Translations under genes and position numbers: made by a program
Assembly: GCF_037038585.1 (NCBI RefSeq)
Contig: NC_092526.1
Coordinates: 6,224,001-6,288,000 of the forward strand
Source of the DNA: Patagioenas fasciata
Taxonomy: Eukaryota > Chordata > Aves > Columbiformes > Columbidae
Direction: 5' to 3'
Length of the DNA: 64,000 nucleotides
The notes under the pieces: generated by a model
The model's database searches: none
Seen by the model: the letters and a program-made list of their open reading frames with translations, nothing else
Told to the model about the DNA's origin: nothing
Shown here: positions 1-10,792 of the stretch, piece after piece
Layout: each line of letters starts with the position of its first letter
Position numbering within the stretch: position 1 is the stretch's first letter

Positions 1-3000
1 TATGAAAAGGCAACAGAAGATAACTATTAACATGGTATCAATGAGTTAATGTTTTATTCTGAACTACACTAATACAGAACGATGCTGTTTGCCCAAAGGA
101 GGACGTACTGGGTCATTCTCTTCCTTCATTCAGTTTATGTATCTGAGAGGGATGCTAGGAACCTAATCAACACCCAGCCCATGCTCTAGATTTAATACCA
201 GAAAGAGACGGAAAGGTAAAGTTTGCTGGAAAAGGAACCTGAATCTAATAATAAAAAAACACTTGACAGCAAAAAGAAGTTGCCAGAGCATCTTTTCTCA
301 GTAAGGCGCCTGGTTCCACCTCTAATGTGAGCAGAGCTGTGAGAAGTTGGTGCCGTACCTGGGAAACTCCGACTGTGTCTCAGCTGAGGGCTGAAATATT
401 GCAGGCATAAAACTTAATCTATTAACTGGGACAAAAATGGAGTACTGTAATACTTGTATGTAAATTATTAGAGAACAAGTGGCCAATACTAAAGCTATCA
501 ACTAGAAAATTACTTCAGTACTGTAGCATATAATTTTTTTCAACCATAAACTTTGTGAAGTCAGAGATATTAAGGAAAAAAAAAATCTATAAATCCCTCT
601 GGTAATAAGCACTGGAACTAAAATCCAGGCAAATTAAATTCAAGAAGATTAATGTTCCTTCTTATATTTTGATGACAACTATAAACATAATGTAATTTTG
701 TGAATTTACAGCTTTAAAATGCAAGCTGATACCCCACAATGGTGCAATTTAAGTAACAAAGCAAATAAGTACTTCTTTTTATTCTAATATCCCCACAGAT
801 AAATTTTGCAGTAGTAACGAAATGGCCTTGAACTTCTTAACTAGCATTTGAAATAATAGAGAAACAAGTTATAATTGAAGCCTTGTCTTATTTAAAATAT
901 ATGTAGCAGTGCGTTGATGATATTTGCATATCATCAAGGTAGATGTCCCAGATGCTTAAATACAAAGTCTGAAGGATTCTTCTCCAAGAAGATTTTGTAA
1001 AGTTCTGTGGCTTAAACTGCACATTTCTTTTCCTCAGTCCTCTGAGATATAAGCACTTTAGCAGCAATAACCTTGTTAAGTCTTTTGAAAAAGTCTTTAC
1101 ATAACCTACAAAGACTCTTGAGTTCACTGGAGGGTGGAAGAACCTGGGAAAGCTGGTGGACCAGCTGTAAGCAATGGGATGTCCTGGAGCAAACTGCAGG
1201 GCTCCTCCACAGAAATAAGAATATCTCGCATTATCTGATTTGTATACTGTGCACATCCCGCCAACACCACATGCATAAACACGAGGGAAAATTCCAAAAG
1301 AAGTGAGGGGAACAGGCCAGCTAACATACCCAGGAGACAGTTTTAAGAGAAGATGAAATGTGAAGGAGCTGCTTAGACACTTTACAGAACGTAAACGGGA
1401 AGCCAAGTGGCAAGATACAACTAACGCTGTTTTCCTCAGTTCCATACCTGCAGTCACAGCAGCCACGTTTTTCACAGCAAGATTAAGCTGTATCCTTGTT
1501 TACCAAAAGCAAGAATTCTGTACAAATAATAAAAATCATGGCCCAGCAAGTTTTCACACTTAGAAATTATGCTAGGTTTTCCCTAGCTGAAACTGACTCT
1601 TCAGATTTCCTCTGCAGAGTGTTTGGGGAAAATGGACACCTTATCTCCACCGTGACTCTAATTCTTTTAAAAATTCTAATTATGCTTTAAAAAGGAACCT
1701 TAATGATTGGATCTCCCCATTCCTGAAATCATAATTTTTCTGCTATTATTAAATAAAACACAAAAAAAGGATTGCCTAACTCTTTTCCATATATATTTGG
1801 CCTATCTGCAAAATGTAATTCCTAAAAGGACAGTTTAAATCTGTTTTCCTCACCAGTGTTTTTTTTCAGAAATCAGTTCTTGCAAAGCATAAATGTGCAT
1901 AATAATCCACTCGGATGAATAAGCAGTCAAAACAATTAGGAGTGAACAATGTCATGCCGTTGCCATAGAAGTGACATAGTCATGTTGCAGACTAACAGGT
2001 TCCTTTAGGGGATTTCACAATTTAAGGTCCTATTTCCACTGAAATGACAGCAAAACCTCCATTAACTCTGCAGAAACAGGTCTGACCCTCTGCCAGCGGC
2101 AGCGCGGGTACGACAAGGAGAAGGGAGGAGACCAGGACACTGCGAGCTACCAAGGGCAGGGAGAAGAAAGAGCCTTGGTGCCCACCACTTGCTTTCAATT
2201 AAATCCATAGAGTCTTGCTGGCGAACGCGGGATTTTGCCACGTCTTGCAAACAGAGATAATGGGTTGGAAGACACTTTGAATTGTGGCTCCAACATCCCC
2301 AGCCCCCTAGGGCTTGCCTCAAGCACAGGGATCAGCCAAGGGATGATGTAGAAGACTTGGGCCTCACCCAAAAGCACCGAGTCTCAGCTCTGCTGGGGCT
2401 TGTTCATGCCTGAGCTGGTTGCCCTTTGCTTTGCCAACTGCATCCCACACAGCTCCAGGGCTCGCTCACCGCCACGCTGGTTTCCAAATTATTGAATATA
2501 CCGCTCATCCTATCAAGAAGAAACACAGGCAGTGCCCACCACTGACATCCCTGCAAAAATATTTTTAAATGCAGAATTATCACAGCCATTAAATATTAAG
2601 TAACCTGTGGGAATTTTGATGTATTATACTTGAAGGAAATATGTAAGATAATACTAAAAAGGTGAAAAGAATTGCAATAGCTGTTCATCTGAAAGCGTAC
2701 AGCAATTTCAACTTCTATGTAAGAACCTGTAAAATTTATACGGAAGAAATTAAATGTATAAAATGATTTATAGGTGGATTTAAAAGGCTTGCATTTTTTT
2801 TAGTTTCATACATCTTCATGAAAACAGTTATAAATCTCTGTAACTTAAATTGTTTATCCAAGTTCTACAGCAACAGTATAAACAGAGCAAGTAATTATCT
2901 GTAATAAACTTTTTCTGTAGTATTGTGCCATTCACCCTTTAGTAAAACTCCATATCATAATTTATCTTGTGCTGTATTAGAAAAATCAGATTTTATTTGC

Positions 3001-3118
3001 TACACTCACATATTTTTTTTTTGCAGTTGTGCAGAAACTGTCATCTTCCTATTAGGGTGATTCAGTCATTAAGTATTAATAAAATAATAATGCAATATAA
3101 TCTGTATTTCTGCAAGAA
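1..3118. other. Unique AT-rich DNA without a supportable gene
   Basis: No repeat family, RNA gene or splice-bounded exon could be recognised. The longest open frame is on the minus strand at 888-1475 (195 codons). It has no recognisable motif, no signal peptide and no familiar protein similarity. On the plus strand the same stretch is broken by several stops in every frame. A short GC-richer patch lies at about 2060-2520. I read the stretch as intronic or intergenic. Confidence 0.5.
888..1475 (-). CDS. Unexplained 195-codon open frame, probably chance
   Basis: This is an ATG-to-stop frame on the minus strand in an AT-rich setting where stops should be frequent, so its length is mildly unexpected. 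The predicted protein is rich in Ser, Leu, Phe and Tyr. It has a basic N-terminal part, scattered Cys and no domain I recognise. There is no CpG-rich promoter or Kozak-type context around the start, and I see no polyadenylation signal that would clearly serve it. It could be a chance frame, part of a lineage-specific transcript, or the antisense shadow of an old decayed repeat. I do not assign a function. Confidence 0.1.
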   Translation of the reverse strand: MKNVAAVTAGMELRKTALVVSCHLASRLRSVKCLSSSFTFHLLLKLSPGYVSWPVPLTSFGIFPRVYACGVGGMCTVYKSDNARYSYFCGGALQFAPGHPIAYSWSTSFPRFFHPPVNSRVFVGYVKTFSKDLTRLLLLKCLYLRGLRKRNVQFKPQNFTKSSWRRILQTLYLSIWDIYLDDMQISSTHCYIYFK

Positions 3119-3158
3119 TGTGTATATATATATATATATATACACACACATATACACG
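3119..3158. repeat. (TA)n/(CA)n microsatellite
   Basis: A run of TA dinucleotides passes into CA dinucleotides and then a few mixed TA/CA units. This is a compound dinucleotide microsatellite and is likely to vary in length. It creates the repetitive Tyr-Ile stretches seen in local reading frames. Confidence 0.9.
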
Positions 3159-3223
3159 TAATGATGTTTTCTCCCTCATACAGCACAAAATCTTCACAAC
3201 TCTAAACAAACCCCTTTGTAAGT

Positions 3224-3265
3224 GTACAGAGTAGTACAGAGTAGTACAGAGTAGTAGAGTAGTAC
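3224..3265. repeat. Tandem decamer GTACAGAGTA, three full copies plus partials
   Basis: Exact decamers occupy 3224-3233, 3234-3243 and 3244-3253. They are followed by an 8-bp copy lacking CA (3254-3261) and a partial GTAC. The array is short and nearly perfect, so it probably arose recently by slippage. Confidence 0.9.
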
Positions 3266-4426
3266 AAAATTCAGTCTTCATTATAGCTAGTGCTGACATT
3301 CTAAATTATAATTTGAGCAGTGTTTCCTAGGGTTCAGGCATTGACTTTTACACACAAGAGTCTGATTTTTTTTTTTTTGTGGCAGCCACGTAAAAACTAT
3401 TCTATTTGAATTGGTGTCAGCTATGTTGAAGAAAAGCTCCACAATGGTAAGACACGTTGGATTTTTTTCAGAAAAACAATTTTAGCCCACAGTCTACATC
3501 CTCAAATATAAGTAAAGCATCATCATTTGCTTGGAGTAATGCTTAGAATGGGAAATCAGGGCTCTGTGAAGCACAAAACTAAACTCAGAGATGATCCAGG
3601 AGCAGAATGAGATCAACGCTTACCTGGTTTGGAGAGCAAAACCACTCATTAATTGCCATAGTTGCAGAGCATATTATGGTTTAAAAAAGCCCTCAAAGTC
3701 TTCTTTGAATAAAGAGAAAGACAAGCCACAGAAAATAAGGTTGATCTCAATGTACAAAGAGTTGTACTTAAGCTGTATGATGGTTTCAGAAGAGAGGACA
3801 CTTCTTGTAAGTGGGATGGAGAAGTGCCAGCTCTGTGGGTCAAGCTCTGAGGTGTGCAACCCTGGTTTCCACCCAAGGACATGACAGCCAAAAATACCAT
3901 TTCAGTTCAGCGTAACGCTCTCTTGGCATATAAACACATGCAGTGGCTTTTCTATGCAGTGCTTGCTCGCTGTCATATTCCACAGCCTGAACCGCGTGTG
4001 TTAAACTTCATGCAAATTGCTTGGATTTTGAGGCTGTGGTTTTGCCTTGGGTAACCGCAGCTTTGAGTCGGCTGCTTTATGGACACACACCGAGTCACTG
4101 CTGGCACGGATGGTATCAGAGACATACCCTGGAGTCTGCAGACTCCAAAAGGCAGCTGGTAAATGAGGTTGTCTGATAGTGTTATCGGGAGCTGTAGACA
4201 GCTTTTAATCTCCATGGGCCTTCAGCAGCTCAGACGTACACATCCTGACTGCAGCCCACACGATGCTTCACCTTAGCATGAAATCAATGTCAGCTCTTGA
4301 CATGAAAATGTTGGCATAACCGATGGCACAAATCCGTACGTCTAGTACCCTGAGTATCAGATAAATCAGAACAAACCACACATGTTTTTGGTGTAGTGTT
4401 CTGCTTTGCAAACAGGGAAATCAAGA
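3266..4426. other. Unique DNA, nothing recognised
   Basis: Contains a T-rich run near 3368 and small chance frames. A good minus-strand donor sequence lies at about 3620 (reverse complement reads CCAGGTAAGC). All three upstream frames I followed from the nearest plausible acceptor meet stops, so I do not call an exon. Confidence 0.5.
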
Positions 4427-4455
4427 TTATATATTATATACATATATATATATAA
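4427..4455. repeat. AT-rich microsatellite
   Basis: A near-pure alternation of A and T with one C, flanked by unique DNA. It is a short imperfect (AT)n tract. Confidence 0.8.
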
Positions 4456-7400
4456 ACTCGCTGGTTGCAATTTGTATGTTTAGGCAACCTAAGCTGCAGA
4501 GGCTGGATGAGTCTATCAGCAGCTGAACCCCAGAGAGCAGTTGCTTACACTCAGTGCTGTCATTCCTGTGCTTCACCCAAGCTCCAGGCTGGGGAACCTG
4601 CATTGCAAGGGCCTCATTTTCCCAGGAGCCCTGGGCTCTTCCCTTTACCTTCATTATCTGTGGCACAAGAACCCACCTGTCACCATCCCAGTTTGTATCG
4701 CAAAAGAAAAAAACACAACACAAAATGTCTCTATTTGATACTAAAGGAGCAGTCTCTTCTATTTAAAAGATCCTATTGGTTCCCTGTGCTCATTTCTGCC
4801 TTCTACTCATGCCAAGAAACTTTTATTGCAAGTATATTCCACGTCTACTTGCCTATAGATTTAATCTTTCAAGTCCTACTGTTACCAGCAAGGGTCAGAT
4901 TCAAATAGCAAGCTTATCTCTTTAAAAGAAAACTGCCTCTGGCTTGAGCAGCTTCTGTGAATTCCTGGGACTAATAGTATTTTGCTAAACCCTACCTACA
5001 AACAGTGATGTAATTCCACTGAATTTGGGATGGCTGCACAGGTGGAAGCTTCTTACCCTGGTACCCTCTGTTTCACCACCTGTATCACCATCCAACCCAT
5101 CTTAAAATCTATCTGAAACACCAGAGCAGGTTAGGCTGGGTAACCTTGGTGGTTTCTATCCCCAACTGGGGCTTCCCGGAGTCATTGCCCCTTTGTAGGA
5201 TTCAGTTGACTTACCAACAGCTACTGAATGACCAATGTTTTCTGTCAAATGCATTACGCTATTCCAATATCAGACCGCCCTGAAGGTAAGTGACCTGAAT
5301 TCTTCTCTGAAGGAATGTATGTGCCCTAACTGATCGGGTGATGGCTCTCTCATACAAGGCAGTTAAATTTCAATTACATAAATCCCACCCTGAGTCTGTG
5401 TACAAAACAAGTAAACTTATAGGGATAAAAAAGAGTGAACTGTCCTACTAGAAGACAGCAATGCCATATGAATCACAATTCCTACTTCTCCAGTAGTGGA
5501 ATATTTCCTCCAAACAGGAACTCTGATCTTTCAGAACTGATCCTCACAGGGGTCCCAGGAAAACACCTTCAAAAGACAAGCTGGGAACAGAAAGCTTAGA
5601 AGGTAACCAAATTTAAATCTGTAAAAGCTCTGGTTATACAATACACTGCAATCTTCCTCTCAATTCACTCTACAACCCTGAGAACCTTCTTACTGCTCCC
5701 AAACGAAGATGTCAGTCCCTGTCTCCTGCTGACAGCCCTCGCCACGCTGAGGTGCCGGCTCCCTCCACTGCCACAGTGATTAACACAATTAGACCGAATT
5801 AAGTGCTGTTGGGTCTGACCTACATTAGGTTGAATTTTGTTCTTCTTGTCAGACTGACAAAGGGACTCTGGCTTGAAAGCCTATCTGTTTTCTAATTATA
5901 TTACTTGGTTTAATAAGGGATATTACCTTTCCTTACAAATGTTATTTCTCTTAATGTTAGGTAATGCATTCACTCAGAGAAACGTCGTCAGTATTTCATT
6001 AACTCAATTGCCCCAGACAAAGTAAAGAGCATGTGGAAAAATGTCACTTTGGATATCGCTTTCCCCCCTCTCCTTCTTCCTTGGCTAAGTTACATCCCTG
6101 CATTGCTGCCAGGGAACATTATAATATCAGAGTAAGTGCGCAACCAGTTTGACCTGCCTTCCAGTTCATTTGCCAGGCCTGGCGCTCCCTTGAGGCACCT
6201 TAATCCAGCTCTAAAGACATGAGTTACATGCAGGACTTGGTGAGATCTCCCCAACATCGGTTCATCTCCACCATCCCCTCCTGCAGAAGGGCTTGTAAAG
6301 CATCTCGGTGAGACGCAGGCTTTCACCGCTTCCCATCAAAGCATCCTCCCACCAGCACAGAGGGACCGGCAGCGCAGAGAAACCTCCTTGACATAAAAAA
6401 GCAGCAGCTCTTTTTGCTCCACTTCTCAGTCTATTCCGCACTTCCAGGCAGGGAAAGTCCTGCCGTTTCACTGCAAATTCTCTGTATATAAAGTATATGT
6501 ACATTAAACTGTCTCTGTGACCATGTTGGACTTCCACTCTACAAATAAATGGGAGTAGATAGCTCCTTTCCCTCAGGAACCTCTGTCTGATGAAAAGTGA
6601 GGATCGCTGGGATATGCAGATGAAACGGCTCCTTCTCTCCACCCGGATCTGAAAGCAGAGAGATCCTCACCCCCCGAGTTTCAGACCAAGGGGCTTTGAC
6701 ACACACACAGAGCAAATGGGAAGATCCGCGATTAGGTAACTTCCAAACTTCAGAAACATTTTCATTTCAAATTCTGACTTCCTGCCACGCACATATTCTT
6801 CTGAAACCAGACTCAGAGGCAATTTATTAACAACTCCAGAGGAGTCGTATCTGCAGAATCTGTTTTTCAGCTTTTGACAGCGGAGCAGGGCTAACGTTAC
6901 TGTTTCTGAGTGCCGTCACTACAGTAATGTTTATTCCGTATATTCAATGAAGGAGTGTCCTTTGAAGGTGCAAATGAAACAGCTTATCTAAGGTAAAAAG
7001 CTAAAAAAACCTACTTAATATTTTAGATCGTTTATCAGCACATAGGAAAAAAAAAGGGAGGAAATAAAGACAAGCCCATGTTCTCCAAAGACAATTTTTA
7101 ACCACAAACTATCAGAAGTTTTAAACTGCATTTCTTTTTAACTCAAGAAAATAATTTAATAAAATGTACTGCATTTCAACGACAACAAAAATCTAAGCTA
7201 AACACTTCCAGTATTTTAATTTTTTAAAATAAAAAGCCCAGTGAAGACACTTCTGCAGCCTTGAAATCTAATAAAAACCCCCACATTCAGACCCAAGCTC
7301 TGAAATAAGGTGTTTTAAAAAATACCTGAAGTACTCTAAATATCATATAAGGAAATCTTAGAGTTGTTCAGGGAAGGAACAAAGGGAATTTTGATCACAT

Positions 7401-7529
7401 TAGGGATTTAAAATGAATGTGAAATCGTGGAAGTCTTAACATTGTTCTTGAACTTACTCAGAACAGAGGTCTTCCTTGGATGAATGTTACATGGAGGGCG
7501 GAAGAAGGAGTTTGACTAAAGTAGGATTG
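4456..7529. other. Unique DNA without a supportable gene
   Basis: No repeat family recognised. A strong donor-like site (AAGGTAAGT) occurs at about 5284-5292. The only upstream frame that is otherwise open from the acceptor at about 5199 hits TGA just before the donor, so a coding exon is not supported; a noncoding exon is possible. The minus-strand frame at 6262-6642 (126 codons) has no recognisable motif and is taken as chance. Confidence 0.5.
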
Positions 7530-7680
7530 ACATGCATGATGAATTACAGTTCATTAATCCAATTAATGAGTAATTCCAGAAGCTTTAATCCCAGATAAAG
7601 CTCTTTATTATAGCTCTGTTGGCTAGTGCTGCACTAAGAGCCCGTCTGAAAATCCATTGTAAACCTCTATTATATAAAGC
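7530..7680. promoter_or_regulatory. Motif-dense stretch, candidate conserved noncoding element
   Basis: About 7549-7575 packs several homeodomain-type cores (ATTA/TAAT) into a short space, including TCATTAATCC and AATTAATGAGTAATTCC. Further TAAT cores and GATAAAG follow. Such dense homeobox-type clustering is typical of developmental enhancers conserved among vertebrates. Conservation itself is not visible in one sequence, so this is inference from motif content. Confidence 0.25.
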
Positions 7681-8190
7681 CTGCCACACACTGCCATAGC
7701 TTTTTTGGCAACATTTTGTCAAAAAAAAACCTCACGTGAAAAACAGAGGAAGGAGTGGTCCCTACCCTTATTTGACTGAATTCATATTGCAAAAGAATCC
7801 AAGGTACATTTAAAAGGACACAGGCCAGCTGAATGTAACTTCAAGTATTTATAAGTTTAGAAGGCAAATGTATGTTCCCATTTCTGAAGTCATCTGCATG
7901 CATGACTTCTTCATGCACATCCTATTGACTGATGACAGCCAATAAAGTACACCTAGCTGGTTTTGGAAATAATCTCTGTTCCATTTTTACTCAATTTAAT
8001 TTTTGGTAACACTACCTACAAGTGTGATGCCTTCTGAACACTTCACAAATACAATCCCTCCTCTGCAAAGCTCAGGCAAAGAGGGATAAAGTGAGAGAAC
8101 GAGTTTACATACTGGTTACAGAGAGCACGGCAGAACAGAGTGTGTAAGAGAGACTTAAATGTGAGACTCGCATTTCAACTTCTGCTGGCT
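7681..8190. other. Unique DNA, nothing recognised
   Basis: Contains a short A run near 7720 and no frame or repeat that can be supported. Confidence 0.5.
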
Positions 8191-8208
8191 GCCTAAGAAG
8201 GACAGACC

Positions 8209-8454
8209 ATGAAACAAAAGCTATATAGCAGAAAGCACAGCATTCCAGAACATCTCAGAAAACCAGGTGGAACTCCCCTCTCAAGAAACCAGTTCAAATA
8301 CCCATCTGACTGGTCCCCACCCAATATCCCTTTCATGGCACCCCCTTTTCTCCCAGCAGTTGGGCAGCTCAAATATTTGTTCCCCCACTGGGATGGGACA
8401 AACAACAGCTGGACCTTCACCAAGACCCTTCTGAAAACTGGAAAGTTGGCAGCT
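8209..8454 (+). CDS. Candidate exon with start codon, weak
   Basis: An ATG in a favourable context (ACCATGA) opens 82 codons that run to a good splice donor (CTGTGAGTAC, GT at 8455). A pyrimidine-containing acceptor-like site ending CCTAAG lies about 20 bp before the ATG. The peptide begins basic and becomes rich in Pro, Trp and aromatic residues, with repeated Pro-Pro in the middle. No family is recognised. Two minus-strand frames are also open across the same bases, which suggests a locally stop-poor composition rather than coding selection. It could be a noncoding exon or chance. Confidence 0.15.
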
Positions 8455-8873
8455 GTGAGTACTACTGTGCTGTGATTTCAATCTGGTGAGTACTTGCCTG
8501 CTCAACACTACAACCATAAATTCATCTATTTTAATAACAGAGCAAACTTGCAGTGCCATGAGAGCCTGTGCAATACGCTGAAATGCTGCTCTTAACTTTT
8601 TTGAACAGCTACGTCAAATTATCTTCCGCAATCTCAGTTAGTAAAAGCCGTATTACCAAGAAGACAATATCCCGCTATGATGACTATTTAAGTAAAAGTG
8701 CATCCTTTCTGATGTTGCCAAAGTGCCTGTTGTGGTAGGATGACAGTTCACACCCAATTACACATTTTGATGGATTCATATCTCTTCATCAATGACTTTA
8801 AAGCCTCTGGAACAACACTGCACAATGACCCTTCATTTTAAAGACCAGATAAGATGATTAGTGACACGCAGAG

Positions 8874-8888
8874 AAAAAAAAAAAAAAA
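8874..8888. repeat. Poly(A) tract, 15 A
   Basis: A pure run of A with no recognisable retroposed body upstream, so it is treated as a simple homopolymer. Confidence 0.85.
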
Positions 8889-9619
8889 GAGTAATAATTA
8901 CATGCATATCAGAATTATTTCTAACCAGTCTCTGTCTGCAGCAGTGCTCCTGAATTGGAAGAAACTTCAAATCACTCCAGCGCAGAGAAAGTTCTGCAAT
9001 GGAAACAAGCAACTGCATTGACTATTGGAGGAGGAACACAATTGTCTCAAAATGACTTCCATTTAGCAAGAGCAACATCACAATTTGAAATCAAAGGCTA
9101 AATACCTGTGTGCCTGTTGATAGAACTTCAGATTTCTGAAGCTTGAAGAGACAATGGAAAACATGAACTTTGATGAAGACTTGGTGTACTTCAGCGTGGC
9201 AAGGCTTATTATTACAGTTGACAGGTTTTTACCTACCTGTTTGAACCAGGGTCACGAAAAAGTGTGGCAATTAAAATGATCTTTTATACTACTAGAGATA
9301 AAAAAGCCTCTTGGTTAGACCCCTAAAAGTTTCTCTTAGATCATCCAAAGGAAATGTTATATCCTTCAGAACACAAAACAGCCTGTAGAATGGAAACGGA
9401 CTTCATCCTCATGTCTTGGTCTTGTTGTGTAAATGTAATCATGACTGTACGATGTCTATCCAGAAGAAACAGCACTTGAATCAATATTTGATGAATGAGA
9501 ACAATAATTCCTATATTTGTTTTAATAGCAACCATGGCTGTGAGTGTTCAGAAGCACCAGCCAGGTCATGTTGAAGATTGTTCAGCAGATTAGAAAACAA
9601 ATTAAAATGAAAGTCGCAG

Positions 9620-10165
9620 TGAACTTCAGGGCCACTCGCTCCAGCGCTGGCTGCAAACCACTGCTCACGGGGTTCACACCAGATCCTCAGTGCATTTACA
9701 CATGGTGGATTCAACTCTCAAATGCCAGATCTGCCAGGTAATTTGGGTAAGCAAAACCCATAGGTCGAGCTGTGCATTGGGGCACTGGTGCTGGCTCAAT
9801 CTGTTTGGAAATGAAGGAGGGAGACGATGCTCCCAGCTCTGCAAAGCCACCAGAAGAGCAGATGCTCCCTGGGAGCGTTTCTGTGGGGTAGGAGCTACAA
9901 ATCTGTGGTGGCAAATTTGCTGTGTCCCACCTTTTTCCCTCTTCCTGGGGGTGCCTGGGACACTTCTGCTGCTATCGAGGCTTTTGCACCCACAGCTTGT
10001 GGCCTCCTGGTGCAGCAGCAGCGTTTTCAGGGACACAGGAGGAATCACGAAATATACAGCAAGCCACAGGAACTGCAAGACTTCGACCTTGAGCAACACA
10101 AGAGCTGTGGTACTGAACAGCTCATACCTCGAGAGGCAGCCGGGAAGTGAGAGCCGGTAAGTGTG
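9620..10165. other. GC-richer patch with long open frames on both strands
   Basis: This stretch is visibly richer in G and C than its surroundings and lacks stops over long distances on both strands: minus 9674-10258 (194 codons) and plus 9690-10160 (156 codons). The plus frame ends exactly within a donor-like GGTAAGTGT at about 10157-10165. None of the predicted peptides shows a domain or motif I know. The simplest explanation is low stop frequency due to base composition. A noncoding exon ending at the donor, or an old unrecognised repeat, remain possible. Confidence 0.3.
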
Positions 10166-10569
10166 TGCACTTAGAGGGGGAGAAATCGAAGAGAAGGTGA
10201 AAAACTGAAACCGATAAAAGCGCAAGATTAAGATAGAAATGGGAAGAAGGAAAGTCACCCAAAACGACCAGGCTCTTTAATGTGGGGTAACAGAATCATG
10301 CTATAGCCCTCCAAATGCTTTTAAAGCCAAATAGGTGTTTCTTTTTCTTTTCTTGCCCTTTTGAAAATTCGATGGTAAAAGTTGTAAACAGTTAATCTGA
10401 AAGCAGCAAAAAAAAAATCCACTCTGTTCAGACCTTTTGATACATTACTTCTTGTAAACTTCCTTAAAAATGTCTTTTGTAACTAAGAAACTTGCCACAT
10501 GTGCACTGATTTGTAAATGGGAAATTAAAGATAAGAACACCTGAATAAAGTAAGGCCAGTTGATATTTG

Positions 10570-10792
10570 CAGTCAAAGCGCTTTGCAAGTATCAGTCAAT
10601 TACCTCAACACGTTTTCCTACAGTTCCCAATCTGGCTGAAAAATGCAAGCTCACAACCTCCCTGCAAGATGGGTGTTATTAACCCATTTTTCATAGCTGG
10701 AACCAGAGACACAGGAGAGGTGGGTGGCTCACCCCAGGTCACAGGGGTTCTAGTGGCAGCGCTGCAAATAGACCTTTGGTCTACATTATAAG
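10570..10792 (-). repeat. Ancient MIR/L2-like repeat remnant
   Basis: Read on the plus strand, the segment follows the order known from the antisense of MIR/L2 tails. It has an AAGCGCTTTGCA-type start, a run of 'lowest/counted' style sequence ending ATTAACCCATTTTTCATAGCTGG, then AGAGACACAGGAGAGGTGGGTGGCTCACCCCAGGTCACA and a GTGGCAGCGCTGCAAATAGAC tail. In the family consensus these correspond to the 'preserved CORE and 3' end' that reads CCCATTTTACAGATG...GCCCAAGGTCACACAG...GTGGCAGAGC. The copy is diverged, as expected for an element that predates birds. The exact subfamily cannot be fixed by eye. Confidence 0.6.

Noticed and set aside
5199..5292. Short exon ending at AAGGTAAGT
   Set aside because: The only frame otherwise open has TGA next to the donor; coding use is not supported.
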